From a virus: DNA of 64,000 bases. Positions 8,942 through 17,713 of the stretch are shown here, in pieces. The stretch is taken from positions 32,317 through 96,316 of IMG/VR virus record IMGVR_UViG_3300030339_000014. One strand, given 5' to 3'. The notes under the pieces were generated by a model that was not told the origin of the DNA, ran no database searches, and was given only the letters and a program-made list of their open reading frames with translations. The position numbers and the translations under genes were made by a program. The first letter of the stretch is position 1. Every line of letters begins with the position of its first letter.

Positions 8942-10729
8942 ATGAACAAAAATGAAAATGTAGAAGCAATAAAAAAAGAAAATGGTCCTTCTGGAAGAAT
9001 GTACGCAGAGAAATACGTTAAAAATAATTATCCTGATATTTTTAATGATGTCATAGAATTTTGTAATGATAAATTGATAGATTTACCATTTAAAGAAAAA
9101 GTTTATCATTATGTTAATGATTTAAAAGAAATTATATATTGCTCAAATGAAAATTGTCATAATATAGTAAAATTTAAAAATTCAACATTGGGCTATAGTA
9201 AGCGTTGTTCAAATTCTTGTGTGAGTAGTGATCCTGAAATAAAGAAAGTCAAAGAAGAAAAATCATATGCCAAATACGGAACTAAAGCACCTGGTATGAA
9301 TAAAGATATTAAAGAAAAAATGATAAAAACCAATCAAGAAAGATATGGTAGTAATAGTCCTTTGCAAAACGATGAAATACAAAAAAAATCTAAAGACACA
9401 TTATTTAAAAATTATGGAGTTAATAATCCAAACAAATCTGAAGAAATAAAAAAATTAAGAATTGAGTCTTTCAAAAAAAGTAATTATAAAGAAAATTATA
9501 CAAAAACTATGATGGCTCGTTATGGAGTAAAATATACTTTTCAGAATGAAGAATTTTTCAAAAAATCTAAAGATACATTATTTAAAAATTATGGAGTTAA
9601 TAATCCATATGAAAATAAAGATATATTGAATAAATCTGTGAGTAATAGAAAAAATACAATTAAAAATAATAAAATATTGAATCAAGATAATAATATAATT
9701 GATGTTGATTATGACGCAAGAGAATATTTAATGAATTGTGATTCTGGAAAAAAACACACGTTTAAGATTAGTTTTGAATTATTTAAATCCAGAAAACAAT
9801 TTGCAAATTACATGTGTACTGAATGTTTTCCAGAGCATTTTAATCAAACTTCAATGAGTGAATTCGAATTACTTAATTTTATAAAAGAAAATTATGATGA
9901 TGAAATTATAGTAAATAGTAAGAAAATTATTTCTCCATATGAATTAGATATTTATTTACCAAAAATGAAACTTGCATTTGAATTTAATGGTATTTATTGG
10001 CACAGTGAAGTATATAAAACAAGTGATTATCATTTAAAAAAGACTGAATTATCAGAAAGTAAAGGAATAAAATTAATTCATGTTTATGAAGATGATTGGA
10101 CAAATAAGAATCATATTATTAAATCAAGAATATTAAATTTATTGAATAAAAATGATAGTGTATTATATGCAAGAAAATGCGAAATTAAAGAAATTGCTGA
10201 TAATATTTTATTGAAAGAATTTTTAGATAAAAATCATATACAAGGATTTATTGGCGCACAAATAAAAATAGGATTATTTTTTGAAAATGTTCTAGTTAGT
10301 TTAATGACATTTGGAAATCAAAGAAAAAATATGGGAATAAAAAGTCATGATGGCTCATATGAACTTTTAAGATTTTGCAACAAATTAAATACCAGTGTAG
10401 TTGGAGGAGCATCTAAATTATTTAAATATTTTTTAAAAACATATGAATATAATGAAATTGTTACATATGCAGATAGAAGTTGGAGTCAAGGTGATTTGTA
10501 TTATAAATTAGGTTTTGAATTCGTTCATAAATCTAAATCTAATTATTATTATGTGATAGATGGTATACGTAAAAATAGATTCAATTTCAGAAAAGATATT
10601 CTTATAAAAGATGGATATGATAAAAACAAAACAGAACATGAAATAATGTTGGAAAGAAAAATATATAGAATATATGATTCTGGACAATTGAAATTTATTT
10701 GGAAAATAATTAATATCAATAAACATTAA
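8942..10729 (+). CDS. free-standing homing endonuclease, Vsr/EDxHD-like
   Basis: 595 residues. The N-terminal third has zinc-type cysteine pairs and several KYGxxxP/Q repeats (AKYGTKAPG, RYGSNSPLQ, NYGVNNP) typical of phage homing endonuclease DNA-binding arms. The nuclease core is ELDIYLPKMKLAFEFNGIYW followed by HSE and IHVYEDDW, like Vsr-fold homing enzymes. The C-terminal region (KNHIQGF, GLFFENVLVSLMTFG, GFEF) is shared with the gene at 58130, so the two are paralogues. It sits between gp18 and small tagged genes and is probably mobile. Confidence 0.85.
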   Translation: MNKNENVEAIKKENGPSGRMYAEKYVKNNYPDIFNDVIEFCNDKLIDLPFKEKVYHYVNDLKEIIYCSNENCHNIVKFKNSTLGYSKRCSNSCVSSDPEIKKVKEEKSYAKYGTKAPGMNKDIKEKMIKTNQERYGSNSPLQNDEIQKKSKDTLFKNYGVNNPNKSEEIKKLRIESFKKSNYKENYTKTMMARYGVKYTFQNEEFFKKSKDTLFKNYGVNNPYENKDILNKSVSNRKNTIKNNKILNQDNNIIDVDYDAREYLMNCDSGKKHTFKISFELFKSRKQFANYMCTECFPEHFNQTSMSEFELLNFIKENYDDEIIVNSKKIISPYELDIYLPKMKLAFEFNGIYWHSEVYKTSDYHLKKTELSESKGIKLIHVYEDDWTNKNHIIKSRILNLLNKNDSVLYARKCEIKEIADNILLKEFLDKNHIQGFIGAQIKIGLFFENVLVSLMTFGNQRKNMGIKSHDGSYELLRFCNKLNTSVVGGASKLFKYFLKTYEYNEIVTYADRSWSQGDLYYKLGFEFVHKSKSNYYYVIDGIRKNRFNFRKDILIKDGYDKNKTEHEIMLERKIYRIYDSGQLKFIWKIININKH

Positions 10730-10755
10730 TTAAATATAAACATTAATTAAAAAAA

Positions 10756-10786
10756 TTTAGAATATAGAAAAATAGTAGTATCTTTG
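10756..10786 (+). promoter_or_regulatory. host-type promoter candidate
   Basis: TATCTTTG (TAnnTTTG) at 10779-10786 with TTTA 19 bases upstream, close to the Bacteroidota TTTG-N19-TAnnTTTG consensus. It lies 47 bases before the tagged gene at 10834. Confidence 0.5.
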
Positions 10787-10833
10787 TATATTCAAAAAAA
10801 AATTAATATATACAACAAAAACAAATAAAGATT

Positions 10834-11175
10834 ATGAAAAAAATTAAAACATTTGAAGAACAACAGAATTATTTAGGTGTAGAAGATTATCGAAAAGAAA
10901 TTGTAAAAAGTGATGGTATTAAAAAATCTATTTTTTTTAATGTTATTAAAAGTGGTAAGATTTCTGGTTTGACAGATGAAGAAATAGAAGAATTTAAAAA
11001 ATTTATTTTATCTTTAGAAAAACATGATGCTATTATGATTTTATTAAAATTTATTGATAATAATATTAAAAATAATAGTATTGGATCTAATAATAAGATG
11101 AGCTTATTTTTATCAGATGATAGATTTTGTGAATTATATAATTATGCAATTGAAAGTTTTAATAAGTATAACTAA
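10834..11175 (+). CDS. tagged small protein (MKKIKTFE..., ends NKYN)
   Basis: 113 residues, no family recognised. The N-terminus MKKIKTFEE belongs to the MKxIKxFE signature shared by many proteins here. The C-terminus FNKYN is one residue short of the usual K[FY]N[IVL] ending. Mostly helical, charged sequence. Preceded by a host-type promoter, so it may be expressed early. A role as packaged or injected cargo is inferred only. Confidence 0.6.
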   Translation: MKKIKTFEEQQNYLGVEDYRKEIVKSDGIKKSIFFNVIKSGKISGLTDEEIEEFKKFILSLEKHDAIMILLKFIDNNIKNNSIGSNNKMSLFLSDDRFCELYNYAIESFNKYN

Positions 11176-11191
11176 TTTAAAAATCAAAAAT

Positions 11192-11905
11192 ATGAAAGTA
11201 ACAACAGAAGATTGCATCAAATTAATAGTTGAACATTTAATTGAGAAAGAACACAACTTCACCAATGCTAAAGATTGGAAAAGGATTTCTAAATCAGGCA
11301 CAGGTGATAATATCATCCGTAAGTTTCAAAACAAAGTTTCAAATAGAGAAATCTATGTCAGAGCAAGTGAATCTGAAATATTTGAAGTTAGTGATAAAGA
11401 GTTTGGAATGGTAACTAACTTTAAAAAATTCTCATCGTTAACTTCAGATTTGGAAAAAGATTTTCCATATAAAGAAGTTTTTGATTATGCTACTGTGTAT
11501 TTAAAAGAAAAACCATCATATGGTGATTTATCTGGTAGTATTGATGATGATGAAATGAAAGAAGATGAATATAAAAAATTTGAAATTGAAAAAGGAACAA
11601 GAATAGGGTTTGGTGAACAAGATGGAACTGACAATCAAGGTGAATATAATGATGATTTTGTAATTAAAGGTGTCATAGATTTCACAAAAAAAGGATATTA
11701 TTATAATTATGAAGAAAGATTTATATGTGATGGTATTATTACTTTTGAAGTTGAGAAAGGTAACGGTTATGTACCATCTCAAGAACCTGTTGATTTAATT
11801 GAAACTGATTATGATAATGGAGGTGGTGAAAAAATAAATAATAAATCTAAAATTAAAAAACTGGTTGGTTTGTATAAATTAAATGTTCTTTTGATTGGTG
11901 TATAA
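11192..11905 (+). CDS. hypothetical protein
   Basis: About 237 residues from the ATG at 11192 (MKVTTEDCIKLIVEHL), which has an A-rich leader; the frame stays open upstream into the preceding gene. Acidic, with Asp/Glu-rich segments near SIDDDEMKEDEYKK. No family recognised. Followed by a strong terminator that also serves the opposing gene. Confidence 0.6.
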   Translation: MKVTTEDCIKLIVEHLIEKEHNFTNAKDWKRISKSGTGDNIIRKFQNKVSNREIYVRASESEIFEVSDKEFGMVTNFKKFSSLTSDLEKDFPYKEVFDYATVYLKEKPSYGDLSGSIDDDEMKEDEYKKFEIEKGTRIGFGEQDGTDNQGEYNDDFVIKGVIDFTKKGYYYNYEERFICDGIITFEVEKGNGYVPSQEPVDLIETDYDNGGGEKINNKSKIKKLVGLYKLNVLLIGV

Positions 11906-11930
11906 ATAATTAAAAACAAATAAATAAACA

Positions 11931-11967
11931 AAAAGAGAAATAATTTAATTATTTCTCTCTTTTTTTA
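11931..11967. terminator. bidirectional hairpin terminator
   Basis: Same palindrome as at 8851 (GAGAAATAATT core) with A-run before and T-run after, placed between convergent genes ending at 11905 (plus) and 11965 (minus). Confidence 0.8.
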
Positions 11968-12366
11968 TACATTGTATTTTTTTGTGTGTTTTTCTAATTC
12001 TAATTTTTCCTCCAATTCTCCTTTTTTATGATTGTATAAAGTGAAAGTTTGAGTTTTATTTATCTTTCTATTTGTTAAACCATACCATATATTATTCATA
12101 TTAACTAATATATCGTATTCATAAACTGAAGAATATTCATCAACTAATTTAATGTCTTTACATCTTCCAGTTATATTTTTTGCTGTATATATATAATTAT
12201 CATCTTCATCATAAATTCGATAACATTGAAATGTTATTATATTATTTAATATCATTTCTTTAAGTAAATCAAAAAAATCAATATCATATGTTAGACAATC
12301 ATCCATCAATTCTTTAATTGATATCTCTGTATTTTTTAAGTCTTCAAAAGTTTTTATGTATCTCAT
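11965..12366 (-). CDS. tagged small protein (MRYIKTFE... KKYNV)
   Basis: 133 residues. Carries both shared signatures: N-terminus MRYIKTFEDL and C-terminus HTKKYNV. The body is unlike its neighbours and no family is recognised. It runs against the surrounding plus-strand genes. Divergent from the next tagged gene at 12412, with a TATATATA-type box between them. Confidence 0.6.
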   Translation of the reverse strand: MRYIKTFEDLKNTEISIKELMDDCLTYDIDFFDLLKEMILNNIITFQCYRIYDEDDNYIYTAKNITGRCKDIKLVDEYSSVYEYDILVNMNNIWYGLTNRKINKTQTFTLYNHKKGELEEKLELEKHTKKYNV

Positions 12367-12411
12367 AACAATATATATAAAAATAAAATTATTAAATTAA
12401 TATATAATGAT

Positions 12412-12771
12412 ATGAAACATTTGAAAATATACGAAGACTATGAAGAATCAGATATTAAAATCGGAAATTATGTTGTACTTAATATAAAAAAAGAAGATAT
12501 TATTTGGTACGGTCAGAGTAATGACAAAAAGAAAAAGATAGTAGAATTTACCAATAATACAATAGGAGAGATTGTTAATATAAAAGAAGGCTATTATGAA
12601 AAGGAGATAACAGTTAAATATAATGACATACCATTTGATATAGATTTCTATTTTGGTAAAGAGAAATCTATTGTTGTAAATTCAAAAGAAATTTTTGATG
12701 TTTCTGATGAAAAACAAGAATTAATAGATAGATATAATTTAAGACAAAATGCAAACAAATTTAATGTGTAA
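12412..12771 (+). CDS. tagged small protein (MKHLKIYE... NKFNV)
   Basis: 119 residues with the N-terminal signature MKHLKIYEDYEE and C-terminal RQNANKFNV. The middle has a repeated ITVKYNDIPFDIDFYF-type beta pattern, perhaps a small SH3-like barrel. The next tagged gene follows after 2 bases, so the two are a unit. No family recognised. Confidence 0.6.
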   Translation: MKHLKIYEDYEESDIKIGNYVVLNIKKEDIIWYGQSNDKKKKIVEFTNNTIGEIVNIKEGYYEKEITVKYNDIPFDIDFYFGKEKSIVVNSKEIFDVSDEKQELIDRYNLRQNANKFNV

Positions 12772-12773
12772 AT

Positions 12774-13304
12774 ATGAAGTTGAAAAGATTTAATGAAAGT
12801 ATAGAAGATGATGATAATACCTACTTAGATATACTATATGATAAGATTAAAAATGATAAAAAAACCATTAATGATTTCGAATTTTACGTGGATAGTAGTT
12901 CAGGCTCTTTTGTATGGAGTTCTAATGATTTTGTGATATATGCCACTCCATATTGGGAAGATGGACAATTTCTTCCTATAAATGTAATTAACTTTGATGG
13001 AGATGAAATATACGATAAACAAATAAAAATGAAAATTCTTAATTCTCAAAAATCTATTGATGATACCATAAAATACTATTACGAAATAATAGATTCATTG
13101 ACTTTAGATTTAAATAAAATTTCAGAATTGATAAAAGTATCAGAAATTATATTAAATAAATTACCAAATATAACTGTTGGTGATCTTACTGTGTCATCAG
13201 TTGATAATATAAAAACACTTTCAATTAACAAATCACTTGAAATATATGATTTCTTAATTGATAAATATCCTGAACTATTTATAATATCAAAATATAATGT
13301 ATAA
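12774..13304 (+). CDS. tagged small protein (MKLKRFNESIE... SKYNV)
   Basis: 176 residues, N-terminus MKLKRFNESIEDD and C-terminus ISKYNV. RFNES also opens the tagged protein at 60749. Alpha/beta composition, no family recognised. Probably co-transcribed with the gene at 12412. Confidence 0.6.
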   Translation: MKLKRFNESIEDDDNTYLDILYDKIKNDKKTINDFEFYVDSSSGSFVWSSNDFVIYATPYWEDGQFLPINVINFDGDEIYDKQIKMKILNSQKSIDDTIKYYYEIIDSLTLDLNKISELIKVSEIILNKLPNITVGDLTVSSVDNIKTLSINKSLEIYDFLIDKYPELFIISKYNV

Positions 13305-13481
13305 ACCTATTATATATAAATATTTTTTTTTGATTTTTTTATTTGTATACTAAAAAATCAATATATAAGCAACTATTTAGGTAATTAAAAATATTTGTTT
13401 ATTTTTTTGATTACAGTGTGTTAAATTTAATATATAGAACTGAATTATATATTTAATTTATAAAAAATAATCTAATAAAAA

Positions 13482-14045
13482 ATGGGATTAGCACACTTTA
13501 CAACAGTGGATACGGCAAGAGAAAAATGGGAGCCTATTCACAAAAATTTATATGAAGTAACAATTATTTTACCAACTGTTCTTCAGTCACTACATCCAAA
13601 TGCAACTCACCTTCTTTTGGAAAATACTAAATCAGCAAAATTCCCAACTTATCCTGATTTGTCAACTGGTGTACAAAGATTCAAATACTCTACAAGAGCA
13701 TTTGTTATGATGCCAGAAAAAACTCACATTGATGATTTATCTATCTCTTTTAATCTTAACCAAAATGACGACTATCAAATCTTTTGCTTCAAAATTCTAA
13801 AAGACTGGTACGATTTAGGTTGGAATAATGAAACTGGCACTCTTCATTATAAGAAAAATCTTGTTGGTGATATTATTATTCATGCACACGATAAAGAAGG
13901 TAAAGTTATTCGTAGGGTAACATACCATAACGCCATGATGAAAAGTTTCACTGGATTCGAAGAACTAAGCTGGGAAAGCTCAACTGATATCTTTGATTTG
14001 ACTGCAAACTTTGTAGCCGACTACTGGGAAGATTTTTACTACTAA
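13482..14045 (+). CDS. gp19: tail tube protein, T4 gp19-like
   Basis: 187 residues against 163 in T4. Features of the gp19 tube family include the conserved block GWNNETGTLHYKKNLVGDII followed by HAHDKEGKVIR and a C-terminal SWESSTDIFDLTANFVADYW. It forms the inner tube inside the gp18 sheath. The gene is separated from gp18 by an endonuclease and tagged genes, whereas in T4 the two are adjacent. TATATA-type boxes lie in the 100 bases upstream. Confidence 0.88.
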   Translation: MGLAHFTTVDTAREKWEPIHKNLYEVTIILPTVLQSLHPNATHLLLENTKSAKFPTYPDLSTGVQRFKYSTRAFVMMPEKTHIDDLSISFNLNQNDDYQIFCFKILKDWYDLGWNNETGTLHYKKNLVGDIIIHAHDKEGKVIRRVTYHNAMMKSFTGFEELSWESSTDIFDLTANFVADYWEDFYY

Positions 14046-14162
14046 GTCATTAAAAATCAATGACTTACAACTTAAATATAAATAGTTTAAATTATTGAGA
14101 AGAAAAATTGAACAAAACCTGATTATTTTTATATATAAAGTATAAAATTAATCAGGTTTATT

Positions 14163-14891
14163 ATGTTATATAAAAAATGTAGAGTTTGTGAAGACATCAA
14201 AGAAATTGATGAGTTTCACATGAAAAAAGGTTCACCAGATGGGCATAGAAATGAATGTAAAGAATGTGTTAAAGATATTCAAAAGAAATATAAAGAAGCG
14301 CCAGGGTTTAAAGAAAAAAGAAAATTATACGATGAGAATCGTTATACAGAAAATAGAGAAGCTATTTTAGAACACAAGAAAGATTATCATATTGAAAACA
14401 GAGAAAAGATTTTAGCTGATAAAAAGATTTACAGAAAAGAAAATAAAGATAGTATAAAAAAATATCTTGATAATTATAGAGAAGAACACAGAGAAGAAAT
14501 GAGAGATTATGTTAAAAATAATCCAGATAAGAATTCAAAAAATCAAATAAAGTATAGAGAAAATAATCCTCACATTATTGCATGGAGATCAGTTTTACAT
14601 TCTACAATAAAAAGATTTGGTACAATAAAAGAAGGACATACAATAGACATATTAGGATATTCTGCATTAGAATTTAAGATTAGCATTGAAAGTAAATTCA
14701 CTACTAATATGAGTTGGAATAATTATGGTGATTGGCATATAGACCATATAAAAGGTGTGATAAATTTTTCAAGTGATTCTGACATAAGAGAGGTGTGTTC
14801 ATTAAATAATTTGCAGCCTTTGTGGGCTACAACAAGAGAGATAGATGGTATTATTTATGAAGGAAATTTAAATAAATCAAAGTATATTTGA
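14163..14891 (+). CDS. HNH homing endonuclease
   Basis: 242 residues. Starts with a zinc knuckle set (CRVCEDIKEIDEF, CKECVKD), followed by a helical stretch with repeated YRKEN/YxxENRE motifs, and an HNH core near the end: WHIDHIKGVINF, then NNLQPLWATTREID. Such enzymes spread by cutting alleles that lack them. It lies just after the tail tube gene and is followed by a terminator. Confidence 0.85.
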   Translation: MLYKKCRVCEDIKEIDEFHMKKGSPDGHRNECKECVKDIQKKYKEAPGFKEKRKLYDENRYTENREAILEHKKDYHIENREKILADKKIYRKENKDSIKKYLDNYREEHREEMRDYVKNNPDKNSKNQIKYRENNPHIIAWRSVLHSTIKRFGTIKEGHTIDILGYSALEFKISIESKFTTNMSWNNYGDWHIDHIKGVINFSSDSDIREVCSLNNLQPLWATTREIDGIIYEGNLNKSKYI

Positions 14892-14892
14892 A

Positions 14893-14925
14893 CAAAAAAA
14901 GAATCCATTAGGATTCTTTTTTTAT
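14893..14925. terminator. hairpin terminator
   Basis: AAAGAATCC / GGATTCTTT with a 4-base loop, flanked by A and T runs, between the HNH gene and a convergent small membrane protein gene. Confidence 0.8.
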
Positions 14926-15138
14926 TTCATGCTTGAAGATTTCATGAGGTGTTTTTATACACATGACAATTAATATTATTATAGTTAAATAATCTACAAA
15001 TATTACATCACTTGATGTACATCCTGAAACACCACAAATTAATCCTACACAAAATGCCATCAATATTGGGATTAAAGATTTCCATTTCCATTCTTTTCTC
15101 CATGCGAATATTGTTAGAATAATTTCGATTATGCCCAT
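14908..15138 (-). CDS. small membrane protein
   Basis: 76 residues with two or three hydrophobic helices (IIEIILTIFAW, LIPILMAFCVGLICG, YLTIIILIVMCI) and a charged C-terminus KHEIKKES. No family recognised; holin or membrane-modifying roles are possible but unsupported. Confidence 0.5.
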   Translation of the reverse strand: MGIIEIILTIFAWRKEWKWKSLIPILMAFCVGLICGVSGCTSSDVIFVDYLTIIILIVMCIKTPHEIFKHEIKKES

Positions 15139-15256
15139 ATTTTTATTTTATATAATAAGATATAACATTAAAGTTTATATAATTTGATTTTTGGTTGATA
15201 TTTATTTTATAGGGGGTACAGAATCATTTTATATATAATAGAAAATAATTAAATAT

Positions 15257-16216
15257 ATGAGTAATTTCAATGATAAGAAAGAAGAAGATGCATTATCTTA
15301 TTTAGAAAATAATTTTATTAGTGATGATAAAGATGATGTAATTTCTATAAAAAAACCAGATATGTCATATTTGGATAATAATACGCCGTCAAATGAATAC
15401 ACTATGATTCCATTTGATATTTTACCATGTGGTATATTTTATAAAAATGGGACAAAACTTAGTATTAGAGCGGCTAGAGTTCAGGAAGTTCAAGCATATT
15501 CTGTGGTTGATGATAAAAATTATTTAGACATAACTGAAAAAATGAATCAGATATTAAGTTCTTGTGTAAGATTTTTTCATCCAAATGGTAAACAAGGTTC
15601 TTATAAAGATATTCGTGATGGTGATAGATTGTCATTGATTTTCATGATAAGGGAGTTGACATTTCCAGGAGGTAAGAATTTATCAAAAGAAGTAGTTTGC
15701 GGAAATTGTGGAAAAGAATTTAAGATGGAATTAAGAGCTACTAGTTCTGATACTGTTGAGAAATCTTTCGTTAATCATGATATGCCTGAAAAATTAAAGA
15801 AATTCTATGATCCAATTAACAAAGTTTTTGTTTTTAATATTGATGGAATTGATTATAATTTAGCGCCACCTACAATTGGTATACAAGAGATATTTTTTGG
15901 TGATATTAAAAATAAAATTCAGATTGAAAAAAATCCTAATGTAGCATTTTTGAAATTAGCTTCATTTTTATTGCATGATAGAAATAATATAACTGAAGAT
16001 GGTATAAAAGTAAAAGAACAAGAATTTAAAAGGATGGATATGAAAAATTTTCAGATTTTAAATCAAGCTGTTAATAAGATGTTATTTGGTATAAAAGAGA
16101 TGAAGAATCAATGTCCAGAATGTGGAATGGAGGTCCACACTGATATGAGCTTTCCCACAGGAGCCTCAAATATTTTCGTTATTCCAGATGCCTTTGATGA
16201 CTATTTTGGACAATAA
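15257..16216 (+). CDS. gp26: baseplate hub assembly protein, T4 gp26 family
   Basis: 319 residues against about 208 in T4. The family pattern is clear: LPCGIFYKNGTKLSIRAARV, VQEVQAYS, a central IRDGDRLSLIFMIRELTF, and a zinc-type CGNCG near residue 155 with a second CPECG near 290. This resembles the T4_baseplate/gp26 hub proteins that carry a cysteine-rich module. It would take part in building the central hub of the baseplate. The N-terminal 40 residues are acidic and variable. The next small gene overlaps it in another frame. Confidence 0.78.
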   Translation: MSNFNDKKEEDALSYLENNFISDDKDDVISIKKPDMSYLDNNTPSNEYTMIPFDILPCGIFYKNGTKLSIRAARVQEVQAYSVVDDKNYLDITEKMNQILSSCVRFFHPNGKQGSYKDIRDGDRLSLIFMIRELTFPGGKNLSKEVVCGNCGKEFKMELRATSSDTVEKSFVNHDMPEKLKKFYDPINKVFVFNIDGIDYNLAPPTIGIQEIFFGDIKNKIQIEKNPNVAFLKLASFLLHDRNNITEDGIKVKEQEFKRMDMKNFQILNQAVNKMLFGIKEMKNQCPECGMEVHTDMSFPTGASNIFVIPDAFDDYFGQ

Positions 16217-16436
16217 ATTTGGATTTATGGATGCTGATCATATAGCACCTAGATATATAAATGAATTAGGTTGGTGGGAATATGAGGAATATGTAAAAAG
16301 ATTAAATGCAAGAATTGAAAGAGATAATAAGCAGCAAAAAGAATCATCAAGTGATAATTCAGGAGCATCAAATTACTCAAATAAAATTCCTAACATGAAT
16401 TCTGTAATGAATAATTTGGGTAGATATAAGCCATAA
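16188..16436 (+). CDS. small protein overlapping the gp26-like gene
   Basis: 82 residues from the ATG at 16188; an ATG at 16227 (MDADHIAPRYINELGWWEY) is an equally good start and would remove the 29-base overlap. The compact WWEYEEYVKRLN segment is reminiscent of small baseplate or tail-assembly partners. The frame is +1 relative to the upstream gene, so a frameshift fusion is conceivable, but I see no obvious slippery site. Ends just before a terminator. Confidence 0.6.
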   Translation: MPLMTILDNKFGFMDADHIAPRYINELGWWEYEEYVKRLNARIERDNKQQKESSSDNSGASNYSNKIPNMNSVMNNLGRYKP

Positions 16437-16437
16437 A

Positions 16438-16470
16438 ATAAAATCACTATTTTTAATAGTGATTTTTTAT
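16438..16470 (+). terminator. hairpin terminator
   Basis: AAATCACTATT / AATAGTGATTT hairpin followed by T6, directly after the baseplate-type genes. Confidence 0.8.
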
Positions 16471-16479
16471 ATATAACAT

Positions 16480-16917
16480 ATGTTTAAAAAATTTAAAGAT
16501 TATATATCAAATAATAGTACGGCTTCTTCTAATATCGAAGAATCTCAGGAAGAACTTAATTTTATGTTAAATAATTCAATTCGTACCTGTGATTATTGTG
16601 ACTTCAACTATTCAATAAATAAAGGTGCTGATATTAATAATATTACTATTGGAGGAAAGGATAAAGATGACGATGATTATTATGTATCTCCTTTGATATT
16701 GTGCATTATATATGATAGAATAAAGATGTTTAAAAAACTCATTGATTTGAATGTTGATTTAATTAATGTTATATCTGATGATGATATTTATGATTATATT
16801 ATGAAAATGATGACAGTTGATAATAGAAAAAATATCATAAAATACATTATTGAAAAACATCCAGATTTCATGAAAGATTATGAAATCAGGCAAAACTCAA
16901 AAAAGTATAATATTTAA
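16480..16917 (+). CDS. tagged small protein (MFKKFKDYISN... KKYNI)
   Basis: 145 residues. The N-terminus MFKKFKDYIS is a variant of the shared signature; the C-terminus RQNSKKYNI matches RQNANKFNV of the protein at 12412. The middle (SPLILCIIYDRIKMFKKLID) looks like an ankyrin-type helix pair. No firm family. Confidence 0.6.
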   Translation: MFKKFKDYISNNSTASSNIEESQEELNFMLNNSIRTCDYCDFNYSINKGADINNITIGGKDKDDDDYYVSPLILCIIYDRIKMFKKLIDLNVDLINVISDDDIYDYIMKMMTVDNRKNIIKYIIEKHPDFMKDYEIRQNSKKYNI

Positions 16918-16994
16918 TAAAAATAGTTAATTTATTTAGTTAATTTATTTGATTTTAATTATTTATATATATACCAAAATCAAAAATTATAAAT

Positions 16995-17210
16995 ATGTCA
17001 AAAATAATGAATTTTCAAAAATTTTTAAGTGAAGCACTTGCAATGACATCCGATGAATTATCTGTTATTGATGACATGACAGATAATATTGATTGGAAAG
17101 AAGGAGATAAATTTGCATTTATAGATTTTAATGGTATAAAAGATATACCTATTAGTATTAGTAATAAAAAAAGTAGAAGAGATTTAATTGATATTAAGAA
17201 TAAAAACTAA
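16995..17210 (+). CDS. small protein with capsid-targeting-like N-terminus
   Basis: 71 residues starting MSKIMNFQKFLSEA. FQKFLSE fits the T4 internal-protein tag, with a possible gp21 cleavage after LSE. The remainder is acidic, then basic (NKKSRRDLIDIKNKN). No family recognised. Precedes the NUDIX gene. Confidence 0.55.
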   Translation: MSKIMNFQKFLSEALAMTSDELSVIDDMTDNIDWKEGDKFAFIDFNGIKDIPISISNKKSRRDLIDIKNKN

Positions 17211-17229
17211 ATGTAATTTATAATATTAT

Positions 17230-17712
17230 ATGGTGAAATTTGATGAGTATATAGTTGAATTCAAAAAATATCAAGAAAAAGAGGTAAAATCTCATAAACT
17301 TTCTGGTGTTGTTCTTATATGTAATAATAAGATATTATTAGTAAGACCAAAAAAATTCAAGAAAAAAGAGAAAAAGTGGTCTATTCCAAAGGGACATATT
17401 GAGGATGATATGAGCAAAATAAAAACAGCTATCACGGAATTAAGGGAAGAAGCTGGAATAAAGATCGCAAAGAAACAAATTAATTCTAGTGATAAATTTG
17501 TTATTGAGTATCAAAAATCTGGAGTTAATAAAAATTTAACTTGTTATGTGGTAGATATTGAATATATAGATATCAACATAAAATTAGTTAATGATATGAT
17601 TTTGAAGAATTTTTTAAAAAATGAGATTGTAGAAGCTGGATTTTTTACAAAAAAAGCTGCTGAAGAACTTATAGAAGATAATCAATTAGATATACTAAAA
17701 ATTTTAAAATAA
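17230..17712 (+). CDS. NUDIX hydrolase
   Basis: 160 residues. The Nudix helix begins at GHIEDDMSKIKTAITELREE and ends AGI: the catalytic glutamates (E16, E19, E20 of the box) are kept, but the usual E7 is Met and R15 is Thr. GVVLICNNKILLVRPKKF and WSIPKGH are typical of ApnA/NDP-sugar-type members. The N-terminus MVKFDEYIVEF resembles the capsid-targeting-like tag, so the enzyme might be packaged. It lies 1 base before the HAD gene, suggesting a two-enzyme unit. Substrate unknown. Confidence 0.82.
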   Translation: MVKFDEYIVEFKKYQEKEVKSHKLSGVVLICNNKILLVRPKKFKKKEKKWSIPKGHIEDDMSKIKTAITELREEAGIKIAKKQINSSDKFVIEYQKSGVNKNLTCYVVDIEYIDINIKLVNDMILKNFLKNEIVEAGFFTKKAAEELIEDNQLDILKILK

Positions 17713-17713
17713 T

